Positions 9,618 through 10,244 of a DNA stretch of 10,244 bases are shown here, piece after piece (position 1 is the first letter of the stretch; each line of letters opens with the position of its first letter). This stretch comes from Entrophospora sp. SA101. Taxonomy: Eukaryota; Glomeromycota; Glomeromycetes; Entrophosporales; Entrophosporaceae. Below the pieces are notes generated by a model, which saw only the letters and a list, made by a program, of their open reading frames with translations, did no database searches and was not told where the DNA came from. The translations under genes and the position numbers were made by a program. The DNA lies in the NCBI GenBank assembly GCA_958430865.1, contig CAUDNR010000427.1:1-10244 (forward strand), read 5' to 3'.

Positions 9618-10244
9618 ATTTGCCATCATTAACAATAATTAATGAGCAGAAGAAAGAAGAAAGAATTTGAATTTATCTAAAATTAGAAATATAAATTATT
9701 TTTCCGTTTTAAAAAAAACAAAGCTCGCAGCTACATATATTTAAGTTCACAATTAATTTGATTGTGAGAGTAAAAAATCGACGTATATTATCTAAAAGAT
9801 CCTTGATATAGAAAAAAAATGAGATTTTTCATATTTACATCTACATCTACAGCAGCTTATTGGAGTGTGTATCGCATGGCATAACAAAAGGTGCCTGTGT
9901 CTATTTTTGTTTTTATCTCTGTTTACTAACTGTGGCAAAATCACCTTTTTTTTTTTTTGCTTGTATTTATATTTATTATCTGACAATTAATTGCATTTAA
10001 ATAAATTAAAAATAGAAATTTCCATTTTTGCTACCATTAATCGATTCCATTACATTATCTCACATAATAATAAATAAAATATTTAATAGGAATGTCGATT
10101 AGATTATAGAGAAGGAGAAAGAGAGTGAAGGCGAAAAAAAAAACATGGTTATTTTGATTGTTTTTAATTTTTTAATCAAATTAATCGATACAATTCAGGA
10201 GTTAAAAATAATTTAATTGTATCTCGTTTCATTTCTTTCTAAAT
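9618..10244. other. AT-rich sequence at the right edge, no gene recognised
   Basis: Only simple-sequence features are seen: purine-rich GAAGAAAGAAG-like sequence near 9645-9665, an ATCTAC-like repeat around 9838-9851, poly-T near 9945-9958, and a long purine tract at 10108-10143. Open frames here are short and low in complexity. The region may be 5' flank of CAND1 or of a gene lying beyond the window. Confidence 0.5.
10108..10143. repeat. Purine (GA-rich) tract
   Basis: About 36 bases that are nearly all A and G, with one T and one C interrupting, ending in a poly-A run. Such tracts occur in fungal 5' flanking sequence and untranslated leaders. No gene is visible to which it could be assigned. 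Confidence 0.6.

Noticed and set aside
9530..9630. Minus-strand ATG followed by ATGGCAAATGAT, reminiscent of the MATND motif of the CAND1 N-terminus
   Set aside because: The reading continues into the ATATCG repeat (DIDIDI) and stops soon after, with no match on either side of the few shared residues.
9792..9986. 64-codon minus-strand Lys/Arg/Cys-rich open frame
   Set aside because: Arises from poly-T and ATCTAC-like simple sequence; no motif support.
1..10244. Mobile elements, tRNA or rRNA genes, CRISPR arrays
   Set aside because: No transposase-like frame, terminal repeats, tRNA B-box pattern or spaced repeat array was seen on either strand.

Overview
The window comes from a eukaryotic nuclear genome, very probably fungal. 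It is strongly AT-rich, coding blocks are broken by short GT..AG introns of 63-119 nt, and microsatellites of AAT/ATT and TCA units are common in and between genes. A divergent F-box/leucine-rich-repeat gene, an intron-dense housekeeping gene and Asn/Ser-rich low-complexity inserts together suggest an arbuscular mycorrhizal fungus (Glomeromycotina, Rhizophagus/Gigaspora-like). That placement is inference; no rRNA or other marker is present.

Layout. Positions 1-404 are AT-rich upstream sequence. Positions 405-2343 (+) hold a two-exon F-box/LRR gene of 611 codons plus stop. Positions 2344-2755 are a short convergent intergenic region shared by the 3' ends of both genes. Positions 2756-8203 (-) hold a 20-exon gene for the cullin regulator CAND1 (TIP120), rebuilt here exon by exon. 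All splice phases agree and the joined frame is 3720 nt (1239 codons plus stop). Positions 8204-10244 contain no gene I can support, only AT-rich sequence with a poly-T tract, a CA-rich tract, an ATATCG palindromic repeat and a purine tract.

Function. F-box proteins are the exchangeable substrate receptors of SCF (SKP1-CUL1-F-box) ubiquitin ligases. CAND1 binds unneddylated cullin-RBX1 and exchanges those receptors. The two tail-to-tail genes therefore belong to one biochemical cycle. F-box genes are numerous in these fungi, so the adjacency may be chance.

The main anomaly is the 5' end of CAND1. About 45 residues that CAND1 proteins normally have at the N-terminus are not found on the minus strand upstream. 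I see no evidence for an undescribed multi-gene system in this window.
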